This document shows positions 19,214 through 28,334 of a stretch of 64,000 nt of DNA, in pieces; positions within the stretch are counted from its first letter, which is position 1; each line of letters opens with the position of its first letter. The notes below the pieces were generated by a model that was given only the letters and a program-made list of their open reading frames with translations, had not been told where the DNA came from and ran no database searches. Source of the stretch: an uncultured beta proteobacterium (GTDB taxonomy: Bacteria > Pseudomonadota > Gammaproteobacteria > Burkholderiales > Burkholderiaceae_C); NCBI GenBank assembly GCA_903909815.1, contig CAIVXG010000247.1, positions 1 to 64,000 of the forward strand, given 5' to 3'. The position numbers and the translations under genes were made by a program.

Positions 19214-19576
19214 CTATTTCATGGATTTGGACAGCGATGCACCCATCTTGTCAAAGAACGACATCGTCTTTTGCGTGGGCACCAGCAGCTTGATGCGAAG
19301 ATTTCCCGGGCTGGACTTGTCTTCAATCAGACCCATGGTCTTGAGCCTGGAAATTCGACGATGCAGGGTGGAGGGGGAGCCCAGCGTATCCAGCGTCATG
19401 GCTTCGCGCACAGCCAGTGGCTTACCCGCCATCCAATGCAAGGACAGTGCATTCAGCAACGCGCCCTCGTTGGCATCGATCGGCGGGGCGGTGGGGTGAG
19501 ACTCGATGGCCTTGGCCAACTGCAGAAAACGCAGATAGGACTCAGCGAGGGATTTCATCTTGGGCTGCGAGGTCAT
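19214..19576 (-). CDS. MarR-like winged-helix transcriptional regulator
   Basis: 120 residues. The central part (ALLNALSLHWMAGKPLAVRE, then LGSPSTLHRRISRLKTMGLI and SSPGNLRIKLLVPTQKT) reads as a winged helix with recognition helix and wing, as in small MarR-type or dimeric phage-like regulators. It lies 90 bases upstream of the aldehyde dehydrogenase gene on the same strand and may control that operon. The ATG at 19576 is chosen because it lies about 31 bases after a good -10 element, whereas longer in-frame starts would begin upstream of that promoter. Confidence 0.7.
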   Translation of the reverse strand: MTSQPKMKSLAESYLRFLQLAKAIESHPTAPPIDANEGALLNALSLHWMAGKPLAVREAMTLDTLGSPSTLHRRISRLKTMGLIEDKSSPGNLRIKLLVPTQKTMSFFDKMGASLSKSMK

Positions 19577-19613
19577 GGCGGCTCCCTGGTAGGTTAAAAA
19601 GAATGTGGTTCTT

Positions 19614-19619
19614 ATTATA
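19614..19619 (-). promoter_or_regulatory. -10 element of the MarR-like gene
   Basis: A perfect TATAAT on the minus strand within GCTATAATAAG, about 40 bases before the ATG at 19576. No strong -35 is visible at 17 bases; the region above it is AT-rich (TTGAATTTGATGAGTTTTGC). The remaining gap up to 19881, about 300 bases in all, holds no gene I can support. Confidence 0.55.
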
Positions 19620-19881
19620 GCAAAACTCATCAAATTCAATATTTTGCGCGAGCTGAGACCTGACAGCAGATGTTTGCTTTGGCGGGTACATGGCTTGGCA
19701 CCACCATCGGCGACCGGTCCACCCGCCATGACCAAGCACCCGGTTATTGACCCGCCTGAAGAGACCATGGATGCTGCGGGGTTGATCCGGTTGCCGCGAT
19801 GGCGGTCCGAGGCAATATGTCAGCATGACGAGGAAGTGGCTGGATTGTTCAGTCATCCCATTGACCCACAGGAGCATACAC

Positions 19882-20325
19882 ATGGTTCACAGTCATCTGA
19901 CACAGAGGTTTCTTGCCGCCGCGGTCTTGGCGCTTGCCAGCGTCGCGAGTCTGGCAGCCGGCCCGAACGTCTCTCTGGGCGGAAAACTCAGCGGCGTCAA
20001 CGAAGTGCCGGCCAACGCCAGCGTCGGCACCGGAACGATTGAGGCGAGCCTGAATCAGGAGACGCGCGAGTTGAAATGGAAGGTCGTTTATTCGGCCATG
20101 ACCGGCGCCGTCACAGCAGGGCATTTCCACGGGCCAGCGGAGACGGGCAAGAACACGGGTGTGGCGCTGGGTTTTAAGGGTAGCGTCGAAAGCCCCATCG
20201 AGGGTGCTGCGACGATCACACCCGAGCAAGCCGCCGATTTGCTCGCGGGCAAGTGGTATGTGAATCTGCATACCAAGGCCAACCCCGGCGGCGAGATTCG
20301 CGCCCAGCTCACGCCCGCGAACTGA
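19882..20325 (+). CDS. CHRD domain-containing secreted protein
   Basis: 147 residues. Signal peptide about 1-26 (FLAAAVLALASVASLAAG), then one CHRD domain: LSGVNEVPANASVGTG, HFHGPAETGKN and the closing NLHTKANPGGEIRAQL. CHRD domains are found in chordin and in many bacterial exported proteins of unknown role. The ATG at 19882 has the ribosome site ACAGGAG. It is followed by a terminator and appears monocistronic. Confidence 0.88.
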   Translation: MVHSHLTQRFLAAAVLALASVASLAAGPNVSLGGKLSGVNEVPANASVGTGTIEASLNQETRELKWKVVYSAMTGAVTAGHFHGPAETGKNTGVALGFKGSVESPIEGAATITPEQAADLLAGKWYVNLHTKANPGGEIRAQLTPAN

Positions 20326-20433
20326 AGCGCTCGCCGACGCGCTTTGTGGTGCCAATAGCGCCCCCCGGCGCGGGGTCGATGTGAATGCACAGGCAAGCAT
20401 TCAGCGGCTCCAACCCCTAAACCAATCCACATC

Positions 20434-20457
20434 AAGCCCGCCGCGTGCGGGCTTTTT
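20434..20457 (+). terminator. Terminator after the CHRD gene
   Basis: AAGCCCGC CGCGT GCGGGCTT followed by TTT: an 8-bp stem with a five-base loop and a short U run, about 110 bases after the CHRD stop. Confidence 0.85.
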
Positions 20458-20493
20458 GCCGCGCTCAATCGAGCATTGTGGAAACGGTGGGTG

Positions 20494-20519
20494 GAAAAAC
20501 AAAACGCCCCGAAGGGCGC
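20494..20519 (-). terminator. Terminator after tRNA-Ser
   Basis: On the minus strand GCGCCC TTCG GGGCG is followed by TTTTGTTTTT. It has a stable UUCG-type tetraloop and lies directly beyond the 3' end of the tRNA gene. Confidence 0.8.
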
Positions 20520-20535
20520 ATGTTTGTTGACGTTC

Positions 20536-20625
20536 TGGCGGAGAAGGCGGGATTCGAACCCGCGGAGGGTTTTACCCCTCGCACGCTTTCCAGGCGTGTG
20601 ACTTAAACCGCTCATCCACCTCTCC
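20536..20625 (-). tRNA. tRNA-Ser(GGA)
   Basis: On the minus strand it starts GGAGAGGTGGATGAG and ends CTTCTCC-G-CCA, with the CCA encoded. The anticodon arm is CACGC-CTGGAAA-GCGTG, giving anticodon GGA, which reads UCC/UCU serine codons. A long variable arm (GAGGGGTAAAACCCTC) is typical of class II serine tRNAs. The T-arm GCGGGTTCGAATCCCGC is intact. Total length is 90 bases. Confidence 0.97.
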
Positions 20626-20686
20626 AGAGCTTGCTATTTTAGCAGTGACAGCGCCCGTTTCGGGCTGAGACCGCATCATTCTCCGG

Positions 20687-21601
20687 TTAACTGGCCTTTT
20701 GACCTTGCACCATCTTCATAGCCGACGTGATGAGCGTGGCAACTTCCGTCATATTGCTGGGCACGATGAGCGTCGTGCTGGCAGCAGCAGCAACCCGGCT
20801 GTAGGCATCCACTGCCCGCTCTGCCACCTTGAGTTGCACGGCGTCCGCACCGCCGGGCTGACGGATGGCGGCAGCGATGGCGGAGATTGCATGCGCCGTT
20901 GCTTCGGCCACCGCCAGGATCGACTGCGCCTCGCCCTGCGCTTTATTGATCACTGCCTGTTTTTCGCCTTCGGAGCGTGCGATGAACGCCTCGCGCTCGC
21001 CGGTGGCGATGTTGATCTGCTCCTGCCTGCGCCCTTCGGAAGCGGCGATCAGGGCGCGCTTGCCGCGTTCTGCTGTGATCTGTGCCTGCATCGCGTGCAG
21101 GATTTCCTTCGGCGGCGTCAAGTCCTTGATTTCGTAGCGCAGGACCTTGACGCCCCAATTCAATGCCGCTTCATCGATGGCCGCGACGACCTGGGCATTG
21201 ATGATGTCGCGCTCCTCGAAGGTCTTGTCGAGTTCGAGTTTTCCGATAACCGAACGCAGCGAGGTTTGCGCCAGTTGGGAGATGGCGACGATGTAGTTGG
21301 ACGAACCGTAGCTGGCGCGCATCGCGTCCGTCACTTGAAAGTAAAGAATGCCGTCAACCTGCAACTGCGTGTTGTCGCGGGTGATGCAGACCTGGCTGGC
21401 AATGTCCAGCGGAATCTCCTTGAGCAGGTGTTTGTAGGCCACGCGATCGACAAAAGGCATCAGAAAGCTCAGTCCCGGCGTGAGCGTGGCGTGGTACTTG
21501 CCCAGGCGCTCCACCACCCAGGCATTTTGCTGCGGCACGACCTTGATGGATTGCACGATGAAGATGACAGCGATGACGAATATGACGAGGGCTATTTCCA
21601 T
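20687..21601 (-). CDS. SPFH/Band 7 membrane protein (stomatin/QmcA-like)
   Basis: 304 residues. One N-terminal membrane helix (IALVIFVIAVIFIVQSI) is followed by the SPFH domain (VVPQQNAWVVERLGKYHATL, VDRVAYKHLLKEIPLDI), then an Ala/Glu-rich coiled coil (ITAERGKRALIAASEGRR, EAQSILAVAEATAHAI). Such proteins form membrane cages and quality-control scaffolds, often with an NfeD partner; the NfeD gene lies 54 bases upstream in the same direction. The ATG at 21601 precedes the membrane helix directly. Confidence 0.92.
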   Translation of the reverse strand: MEIALVIFVIAVIFIVQSIKVVPQQNAWVVERLGKYHATLTPGLSFLMPFVDRVAYKHLLKEIPLDIASQVCITRDNTQLQVDGILYFQVTDAMRASYGSSNYIVAISQLAQTSLRSVIGKLELDKTFEERDIINAQVVAAIDEAALNWGVKVLRYEIKDLTPPKEILHAMQAQITAERGKRALIAASEGRRQEQINIATGEREAFIARSEGEKQAVINKAQGEAQSILAVAEATAHAISAIAAAIRQPGGADAVQLKVAERAVDAYSRVAAAASTTLIVPSNMTEVATLITSAMKMVQGQKAS

Positions 21602-21655
21602 GAAGAGGCTCCGGTAAATTGATGCAGCAACAGTCCTTGTTGCAAGTGCGATGAG

Positions 21656-22081
21656 TCAGGTTTTCTCGACGATAAGCCGACTTCCGACGATTTCCACCAC
21701 CCGGTGTTCACCGGTGGTTGGCACTTGCCCGGGTCGATGCATGACGGCCCATTGTGCGCCACGGTATTTGACGCTCGCGCTGCCGTCGGCATTCCATGCG
21801 TCAACGTGAACTGTGGCTCCGACGTCGAGATTCGCGTCGGGATTGGCACCCGCGGCAAGGGACCGCCCACGTCGTCCTCGCATGAGGCGCCAGGCGTTCA
21901 CTGCGCCACCACCCACGACGGCCGCAACCAGCAATTGCACCACGCTGCTGGCCCCGGCATGGGCGCTCAGGGCGGCCGCAGCCAAGCCCAGTGCCAGCAT
22001 CAAAAGATAGAACGTACCGGTCAGCAGTTCGACCACGATGGCGGCTCCTGCCAGGGTCCACCAAATGATTGCGTCTGGCAT
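21656..22081 (-). CDS. NfeD family protein
   Basis: 141 residues. The N-terminal half is membrane-spanning (IIWWTLAGAAIVVELLTGTF, YLLMLALGLAAAALSAHAG). The C-terminal part is a small OB-fold domain (VGATVHVDAWNADGSASVKY and onward to EIVGSRLIVEKT). It pairs with the SPFH protein encoded next. It is divergent from the decarboxylase gene, with about 120 bases between the starts. Confidence 0.9.
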   Translation of the reverse strand: MPDAIIWWTLAGAAIVVELLTGTFYLLMLALGLAAAALSAHAGASSVVQLLVAAVVGGGAVNAWRLMRGRRGRSLAAGANPDANLDVGATVHVDAWNADGSASVKYRGAQWAVMHRPGQVPTTGEHRVVEIVGSRLIVEKT

Positions 22082-22204
22082 GAATACTCGCTGTGTGTGT
22101 TGTCAGGCCCACATTTTGGGACATAAAACCCGTTGCGTAGGACATGCGAAGGATTATTTCCTTACACTTCGCCTTCTTTCCACGAACCCCCCGGGCGACT
22201 TGCC

Positions 22205-24493
22205 ATGAAATTCCGCTTTCCCATTGTCATCATCGACGAAGACTTTCGTTCCGAAAACACTTCGGGGTCAGGCATTCGTGCGCTGGCCCAGGCAATCGAA
22301 ACCGAGGGCTTTGAGGTGCTGGGAGCGACCAGCTACGGCGACCTGGCGCAGTTTGCGCAGCAGCAAAGCCGAGCCAGTGCGTTCATCTTGTCGATCGACG
22401 ACGAAGAGTTCACTCCGGGACCGGATCTGGACCCTGCCGTGCTGAACCTGCGCCACTTCATTGAAGAGGTGCGGCGCAAGAACCTGGACGTGCCGATCTA
22501 TATTTATGGCGAAACCAAGACCTCACGCCATCTGCCCAATGACATTCTGCGCGAGTTGCATGGCTTCATCCACATGTTCGAGGACACGCCCGAGTTCGTG
22601 GCGCGCCACATCATTCGCGAGGCCAAGAGCTACCTGGAAGGGGTGCAGCCCCCGTTCTTCAAGGCGCTGCTGGACTACGCCGAGAACGGCTCCTACTCCT
22701 GGCACTGCCCGGGTCACTCCGGCGGCGTGGCCTTTCTGAAAAGCCCGGTTGGGCAGATGTACCACCAGTTCTACGGCGAGAACATGCTGCGTGCGGACGT
22801 GTGCAATGCGGTCGAAGAACTGGGACAACTGCTCGATCACGACGGCGCCATCGGCAAAAGCGAGCGCAACGCGGCGCGCATCTTCAACGCCGACCACTGC
22901 TTTTTTGTGACCAATGGCACCAGCACCAGCAACAAGATGGTGTGGCACCACACGGTGGCACCCAACGATGTGGTGGTGGTGGACCGCAACTGCCACAAGT
23001 CGATCCTGCACGCCATCATCATGACCGGCGCGATTCCGGTCTTTCTCAAGCCCACGCGCAACCATTTCGGCATCATCGGCCCGATACCCAAGAGCGAGTT
23101 TGAACCCGCTGCGATCAAGGCCAAGATCAAGGCCAACCCCTTGATTCGCGAGCACCTGCGGGGCGTGGACATCAGCAAGATCAAGCCGCGCGTGTTGACG
23201 CTGACGCAGTCCACCTACGACGGGGTGCTGTACAACACCGAGACTGTCAAGGACATGCTCGACGGCTACGTTGAGAACATCCACTTTGACGAGGCCTGGC
23301 TGCCGCACGCCGCCTTCCATCCGTTCTATGGGTCCTACCACGCCATGGGCAAGAAGCGCGCGCGACCCAAGCACGCCATGGTGTACGCGACACAGTCGAT
23401 CCACAAGCTGCTGGCGGGCATCAGCCAAGCCAGCCATGTGCTGGTGCAGGACTCGCAAACCGTCAAATTGGACAAGCACTTGTTCAACGAGGCCTATTTG
23501 ATGCACACCAGCACCAGCCCGCAGTACAGCATCATCGCCAGCTGCGACGTGGCCGCGGCCATGATGGAGCCGCCCGGTGGCACGGCGCTGGTGGAAGAGA
23601 GCATCGCAGAGGCGCTGGATTTTCGCCGCGCCATGCGCAAGATCGACGAAGAGTATGGCGACGACTGGTGGTTCAAGGTGTGGGGCCCGGACAAGCTGGT
23701 GGATGAGGGCGTGGGCCGCGCCGACGACTGGATCATCAAGGGTGAATCGGCCAAGGCCAAGGCGGGCGTGAACTGGCACGGCTTTGGCAAGATGGCGACG
23801 GGCTTCAACATGCTCGATCCGATCAAGTCGACGATCGTGACGCCCGGCATGGACCTGAACGGCAAGTTTGCCAAGACCGGCATCCCAGCCAGCATCGTCA
23901 CCAAGTTCCTGGCCGAACACGGCGTGGTGGTGGAGAAGACGGGGCTGTACAGCTTCTTCATCATGTTCACCATCGGTATCACCAAGGGCCGCTGGAATAG
24001 CATGCTGACCGCTTTGCAGCAGTTCAAGGACGATTACGCTAAAAACCAGCCGATGTGGCGCGTTCTGCCCGAGTTCTGTCAGAAATATCCCAAGTACGAA
24101 TCCATGGGGCTGGCCGACCTGTGCCAGCATGTGCACCAGCTCTACGCCAAGTACGACATCGCGCGCCTGACGACGGACATGTACCTGAGCGACCTGATGC
24201 CGGCGATGAAGCCCAGCGATGCCTACGCGCACATCGCGCTGCGCAAGACCGAGCGCGTGGCAATCGATCACCTCGAGGGCCGCATCACGGTCGGATTGGT
24301 GACGCCTTACCCGCCCGGAATTCCGCTGCTGATTCCAGGCGAAGTGTTCAACAAGAAGATCGTCGACTACCTGAAGTTCTCACGCGAGTTCAATGCGCAG
24401 TGCCCCGGATTCGAGACCGACATCCATGGCCTGGTGGAAGAAGAAGCCGCAGACGGGGAGCGGCGCTATTACGCAGATTGTGTGAAAAGCTGA
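22205..24493 (+). CDS. Class I (fold type I) Orn/Lys/Arg decarboxylase
   Basis: 762 residues. An N-terminal receiver-like wing domain (FPIVIIDEDF to about 130) precedes the PLP domain with SWHCPGHSGG, HFDEAWLPHAAFHPFY and the Schiff-base lysine K401 in ATQSIHKLLAG, and a C-terminal domain with the closing VTPYPPGIPLLIPGE. Length and domain order match AdiA/LdcC/SpeC enzymes. The DEAW sequence resembles AdiA more than LdcC or SpeC (DSAW), which slightly favours arginine, but the substrate is not certain. The ATG at 22205 is chosen over an upstream frame extension. No antiporter gene is adjacent, so an acid-resistance pairing is not shown. Confidence 0.9.
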   Translation: MKFRFPIVIIDEDFRSENTSGSGIRALAQAIETEGFEVLGATSYGDLAQFAQQQSRASAFILSIDDEEFTPGPDLDPAVLNLRHFIEEVRRKNLDVPIYIYGETKTSRHLPNDILRELHGFIHMFEDTPEFVARHIIREAKSYLEGVQPPFFKALLDYAENGSYSWHCPGHSGGVAFLKSPVGQMYHQFYGENMLRADVCNAVEELGQLLDHDGAIGKSERNAARIFNADHCFFVTNGTSTSNKMVWHHTVAPNDVVVVDRNCHKSILHAIIMTGAIPVFLKPTRNHFGIIGPIPKSEFEPAAIKAKIKANPLIREHLRGVDISKIKPRVLTLTQSTYDGVLYNTETVKDMLDGYVENIHFDEAWLPHAAFHPFYGSYHAMGKKRARPKHAMVYATQSIHKLLAGISQASHVLVQDSQTVKLDKHLFNEAYLMHTSTSPQYSIIASCDVAAAMMEPPGGTALVEESIAEALDFRRAMRKIDEEYGDDWWFKVWGPDKLVDEGVGRADDWIIKGESAKAKAGVNWHGFGKMATGFNMLDPIKSTIVTPGMDLNGKFAKTGIPASIVTKFLAEHGVVVEKTGLYSFFIMFTIGITKGRWNSMLTALQQFKDDYAKNQPMWRVLPEFCQKYPKYESMGLADLCQHVHQLYAKYDIARLTTDMYLSDLMPAMKPSDAYAHIALRKTERVAIDHLEGRITVGLVTPYPPGIPLLIPGEVFNKKIVDYLKFSREFNAQCPGFETDIHGLVEEEAADGERRYYADCVKS

Positions 24494-24494
24494 T

Positions 24495-24605
24495 GTCATT
24501 GCGAGCGAAGCGCGTTGCCGCGTCGCTGGCGCTTCTCGCAATGACGATTTCGAATGGTTAGCCGCCATGGACTGCCACGTCGCTTCGCTCCTCGCAGTGA
24601 CGAAT
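24495..24605. repeat. Dispersed palindromic repeat (TCATTGCGAG family) after the decarboxylase gene
   Basis: GTCATTGCGAG (24495-24505) and CTCGCAATGAC (24535-24545) form a perfect 11-bp inverted repeat, with a further pairing arm GAAGCGC/GCGCTTC inside. A second, degenerate half (GACTGCCACGTCGCTTCGCT then CTCGCAGTGACGA) follows to about 24603. The core matches the array at the left end of the window. Confidence 0.8.
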
Positions 24606-24657
24606 CCGCTGCCTCTTCCGATTCGAAGGAAGCAGCGCTCTTACCAAGACTAAGCGA

Positions 24658-25452
24658 TCAGCCCTTGTCGGTCTCCACCACCGCCACGGCGGTCTGGCTG
24701 ACGCCGCAGTCGACATAGGAGATCTGGCCCGTCATGCCCGAGGCCAGATCGCTCAACAAGAACGCGGCCACGTTGCCGACCTCGTCGATCGTCACATTGC
24801 GTTTGAGCGGCGAGGCGCTGGCTGAAATGGACAACAGCTTGCCGAAGTCCTTGATGCCGCTGGCGGCCAGGGTCTTGACTGCGCCGGCGCTGATGCCATT
24901 GACGCGCATGCCACGTGGACCAATCGCGTCCGCCAGATAGCGCACCGACGACTCCAGCGACGCCTTGGCCAAGCCCATGGTGTTGTAGCTGGGAACGACG
25001 CGCACGCCGCCCAGATAGGTCAGAGTCAGCAGCGACGATTTGTCGCTCAGGTAGGGCAGGGCGGCCTTGGCCATCGCCGGAAAACTGTAGGCGCTGATGT
25101 CGTGCGCAATGCGAAAGTTCTCGCGCGACAGGCCGTCCAGAAAGTTGCCCGCAATCGCTTCACGTGGGGCGTAGCCGATGCTGTGCACAAAGCCGTCAAA
25201 CTGGGGCCAATGGAGCGCCAAGTCCTTGAACATCTGGTCAATTTGTTCGTCGCTGCCCACGTCGCAGTCGAAAATCAGTTTGGAGTCGAACTCGGCGGCG
25301 AACTCGGTGATGCGCTCCTTGAAGCGCTCGCCGACGTAGCTGAAGGCCAGCTCGGCACCCTGCGCGTGGCAAGCACGTGCAATGCCATATGCGATGGAAC
25401 GATTGGACAGAACGCCCGTGATAAGCAGTTTTTTGCCCGCCAGAAATCCCAT
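24658..25452 (-). CDS. fabI: Enoyl-[acyl-carrier-protein] reductase (NADH) FabI
   Basis: 264 residues. It performs the last reduction of the fatty-acid elongation cycle. The SDR-like fold carries the FabI-specific active site Y146 and Y156-x6-K163 (TLTYLGG, PSYNTMGLAK). Other family marks are VLSNRSIAYGIARA at the cofactor site and NGISAGAVKTLAASGIKDF. The ATG at 25452 gives the exact family length. It is divergent from exbB. Inhibitor-binding residues look standard. Confidence 0.97.
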   Translation of the reverse strand: MGFLAGKKLLITGVLSNRSIAYGIARACHAQGAELAFSYVGERFKERITEFAAEFDSKLIFDCDVGSDEQIDQMFKDLALHWPQFDGFVHSIGYAPREAIAGNFLDGLSRENFRIAHDISAYSFPAMAKAALPYLSDKSSLLTLTYLGGVRVVPSYNTMGLAKASLESSVRYLADAIGPRGMRVNGISAGAVKTLAASGIKDFGKLLSISASASPLKRNVTIDEVGNVAAFLLSDLASGMTGQISYVDCGVSQTAVAVVETDKG

Positions 25453-25649
25453 GAGACAGTCTCCAAAAAATGTGGGCCGAATTGTCGCACGTCGCTGCCT
25501 CGCTATGGAAAACCCTAGGCCAAAGTAGCAAAACTACACAAATTCGAGACGGAACTCAACCTATACTCTGGGCTCCGGAAAAAGTCGATTCTGGCTCCAC
25601 GATCTACGTGCAAGAAATCACGCGTCCGCACTCAACAAAGGAAACTGCT

Positions 25650-26498
25650 GTGCCCATTCAATCTGGTTCTTCTCTCAAGTCTTTGCTTGCTGCTGTTATT
25701 TTGGCGTCGGTGGCGCTGGCCGGCACATCCGCTGTGGCCCAAACACCGGCTGCCTCCGCTGCCGTTGAAGCAGCCAGCGCCGCACCGGCCGCGATTCCAG
25801 CGGTTGACGCCACAGTCGCCAAGAAGGCCGCCGAGCCCGCAGCCAGCCCCTACGGTTTTGAAGCTCTGTTGAAAGACTCCGATGGGGTGACCAAGACCGT
25901 GCTGGCCCTGCTGCTCATCATGAGCATCAGCAGCTGGTATGTGTTGATCGTCAAGCTGCTGGAGCAGGCCAAGATGGGAAAGCAGTCCAAGGAAGCAGCC
26001 AAGGATTTCTGGCCCGCTGGCACGATTCAGCAAGGTTGCGCCAAGCTGGCCGAAAACAGCCCGTTCCGTTTCATCGCCGAAGCCGGCCTGGAAGCCACCA
26101 AGAAGCATGAAGGCCTGATGGGCCATGTGCCACTGAACGACTGGGTCACGATGGGGATTCAGCGCTCGGTCGATCGCGTTCAAAGCAATATGCAAGGCGG
26201 GCTGTCGGTGCTGGCCACCGTGGGCTCCATCTCCCCCTTTGTCGGTCTGTTCGGCACGGTCTGGGGCATCATGCACGCCCTGACCGCCATCGGCATCTCG
26301 GGCCAGGCATCGATCGACAAGGTCGCCGGCCCCGTGGGTGAAGCGCTGCTCATGACTGCCATCGGTCTGGCCGTGGCGGTGCCAGCGGTGCTGGCCTACA
26401 ACTGGCTGGTGGGTCGCAATAAAAACGTGATGGCTGATGTGCGCGCCTTCGGTGGCGATCTGCACGCCGTCATTCTTGGCTCAGTCAAGTCGGCCTGA
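25650..26498 (+). CDS. exbB: TonB-system proton channel ExbB (MotA/TolQ/ExbB family)
   Basis: 282 residues. A cleavable-looking signal segment (about 1-30) and an Ala/Pro-rich linker precede the first membrane helix (TVLALLLIMSISSWYVLIVK). The remaining two helices lie in the conserved core LSVLATVGSISPFVGLFGTV, GIMHAL and EALLMTAIGLAVAVPAV. With ExbD it forms the proton-driven motor for TonB. The GTG at 25650 is chosen because AAAGGAAA lies just upstream; longer frames would run into the promoter area. First gene of a four-gene operon. Confidence 0.93.
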   Translation: MPIQSGSSLKSLLAAVILASVALAGTSAVAQTPAASAAVEAASAAPAAIPAVDATVAKKAAEPAASPYGFEALLKDSDGVTKTVLALLLIMSISSWYVLIVKLLEQAKMGKQSKEAAKDFWPAGTIQQGCAKLAENSPFRFIAEAGLEATKKHEGLMGHVPLNDWVTMGIQRSVDRVQSNMQGGLSVLATVGSISPFVGLFGTVWGIMHALTAIGISGQASIDKVAGPVGEALLMTAIGLAVAVPAVLAYNWLVGRNKNVMADVRAFGGDLHAVILGSVKSA

Positions 26499-26531
26499 TC
26501 CCGCGCACGTGCGGCATCTCAGGAACAATCT

Positions 26532-26963
26532 ATGTCAATGAATGTTGGCTCACCGGATGATGGCGAAGACGCCGTCATATCGGCCATCAACACCACGCCC
26601 CTGGTGGACGTGATGTTGGTGTTGTTGATCATCTTCTTGATCACCATCCCCGTTGTCACCACCTCGATCCCCGTGGCTTTGCCCAAGGAACGCGTCGAAG
26701 TGCGGGAAACCAAGCCCGAAAACGTCATCATTTCGGTGGACCCCAAGGGCAACATCTTCTATTACGAGGCCCGCATCAAAAGTGTGGATGAACTCGTGGA
26801 AAAGCTCAAGAAGGTGTCTGTGCGCAAGCCACAACCTGAAGTCCAGGTGCGCGGGGACTTTGCCGCAACCTATGAAGGCGTGGGCAAGGTGCTTCTGGCT
26901 TGCCAGCGCGCCGGCATCGTCAAGGTCGCATTCATCACCGAACCACCGCCCCTGGGCGGTTGA
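26532..26963 (+). CDS. exbD: ExbD/TolR family biopolymer transport protein, first copy
   Basis: 143 residues. A short cytoplasmic lead ends in INTTPLVDVMLVLLIIFLI, the single membrane helix with the conserved proton-carrying Asp; a periplasmic domain follows (VIISVDPKGNIFYYEARI, VQVRGDFAATYEGV). It lies 33 bases after exbB. Confidence 0.93.
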   Translation: MSMNVGSPDDGEDAVISAINTTPLVDVMLVLLIIFLITIPVVTTSIPVALPKERVEVRETKPENVIISVDPKGNIFYYEARIKSVDELVEKLKKVSVRKPQPEVQVRGDFAATYEGVGKVLLACQRAGIVKVAFITEPPPLGG

Positions 26964-26982
26964 TACAACAAGGATTCATCCC

Positions 26983-27417
26983 ATGGGAATGAACGTAGGA
27001 AGCGCCAGCGGCTCCGATGAACCCGAGGTGCTGATGGACATCAACACCACGCCGTTGATCGACGTGATGCTGGTTTTGCTGGTGATGCTGATCATTACCA
27101 TCCCGATCCAATTGCACTCGGTGAATCTGGAAATGCCGGTGGGCACGCCACCGGTGAACCTGATCAAGCCGGAAAAGATCCAGATCGATATCGACGAACA
27201 GAGCACGGTCTATTGGCAGGGACTACCCGTCAGTGCGGCCGAACTGGACGAAAAGATGAAGGCCATTGCGGGTCTGGAAAACCAGTTGCAGCCGGAGGTG
27301 CACATTCGTCCGAACAAGAGCTCGAAATACGCCGTCTTCGCCAACGTGCTGTCTTCGAGCAAGCGCCTGGGTCTGAACAAGATTGCCGTGATCGGTGCGG
27401 AGCAGTTTATCCAATGA
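26983..27417 (+). CDS. ExbD/TolR family biopolymer transport protein, second copy
   Basis: 144 residues, homologous to the preceding gene: MDINTTPLIDVMLVLLVMLI holds the membrane helix with the key Asp, then a periplasmic domain (IQIDIDEQSTVYWQGLPVS, VHIRPNKSSKYAVFANVL). The ATG at 26983 has AAGGA eight bases upstream. Its stop overlaps the tonB start (ATGA). The two copies differ clearly in the periplasmic part, so they may form a mixed ExbD dimer or serve different partners. Confidence 0.92.
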   Translation: MGMNVGSASGSDEPEVLMDINTTPLIDVMLVLLVMLIITIPIQLHSVNLEMPVGTPPVNLIKPEKIQIDIDEQSTVYWQGLPVSAAELDEKMKAIAGLENQLQPEVHIRPNKSSKYAVFANVLSSSKRLGLNKIAVIGAEQFIQ

Positions 27418-28091
27418 ATACGCCCGCAATGAAGATGCCCGTGTTGAGCACACCCGGGATGCGTCACGGCTACGAGAACCGCGACCCGTCTCGACGGGTC
27501 AAGGGCCTGATCATCGTGATTGCACTGCATGTGCTAATCGGCTACGCGCTGGTGTCCGGTCTGGCGCGCAAGGGTCTGAACCTGATCAAGAAGCCGCTCG
27601 AAGCAGTGGTGATTCAGGAAGTGATCATTCCGCCGCCGCCCCCACCGCCGCCACCGAAGAAGATCGAAACGCCCAAGGAAATGCCCAAGGTCGACGCACC
27701 GCCGCCGCCCTACGTGCCGCCGGCCGAAGTCACGCCCCAGGTCAGCACGGCGCCGTCGATCGTTTCGGTGGCAACGCCTCCGCCCGCACCGGCAGTGATT
27801 GCACCGCCTCCACCCCCGGCGGCACCGCCAGGCCCGCGGCGCACCACCATCGGCCTGGCTTGTCCGACCCAGGTTCCGCCCGAGATGCCACGCAAGGCGC
27901 TGCAAGACGGAACCACCGGCACCGTCAAGGCGCAGATCCACATCAAGGGCGGCGTGATCCAGAGTGTGGAAATCCTCTCGGGTCCGCGCGTGTTCCACGC
28001 CGCCGTCAAGGCCGCGATGATGCAATACAAATGCGTCACCGACGGCGCCGACGTGGTCGCGACGCAGGAGTTCGATTTCAAGATCGACTGA
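27414..28091 (+). CDS. tonB: TonB family energy transducer
   Basis: 225 residues. N-terminal cytoplasmic part, membrane helix (VKGLIIVIALHVLIGYALV), a proline-rich spacer (from IIPPPPPPPPPKKIETP to about 150), and a C-terminal TonB domain (CPTQVPPEMPRKALQDGTTG, GTVKAQIHIKGGVIQSVEIL, AAVKAAMMQYKC). It connects inner-membrane ExbBD to outer-membrane receptors. The ATG at 27414 overlaps the stop of the second exbD. A terminator follows 20 bases later. Confidence 0.93.
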   Translation: MNTPAMKMPVLSTPGMRHGYENRDPSRRVKGLIIVIALHVLIGYALVSGLARKGLNLIKKPLEAVVIQEVIIPPPPPPPPPKKIETPKEMPKVDAPPPPYVPPAEVTPQVSTAPSIVSVATPPPAPAVIAPPPPPAAPPGPRRTTIGLACPTQVPPEMPRKALQDGTTGTVKAQIHIKGGVIQSVEILSGPRVFHAAVKAAMMQYKCVTDGADVVATQEFDFKID

Positions 28092-28110
28092 CGTCTGGGT
28101 GCGCAACAAG

Positions 28111-28136
28111 AATGGCCCTGCGGGGCCATTTCTTTT
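28111..28136 (+). terminator. Terminator of the exbB-exbD-exbD-tonB operon
   Basis: AATGGCCC TGCG GGGCCATT followed by TCTTTTT: a perfect 8-bp stem and U run, 20 bases after the tonB stop. Confidence 0.92.
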
Positions 28137-28334
28137 TGGTCAATTCGTTTCGTTTCATAGACATCGGTTCGCGCCGCTCGTTGGCGCCGCATCCCGGATC
28201 ATGAGTCGCGCGCCATTTCATCCAATCCTGTTCACATCCAGAGTATTCATGCAAATGGAGGTAAGCTTGCGACTCGGGCGAGCCAGGCGCTGTCCTGCAC
28301 GCAGACATAACTTACACCAGACTTTGGAGTTCCT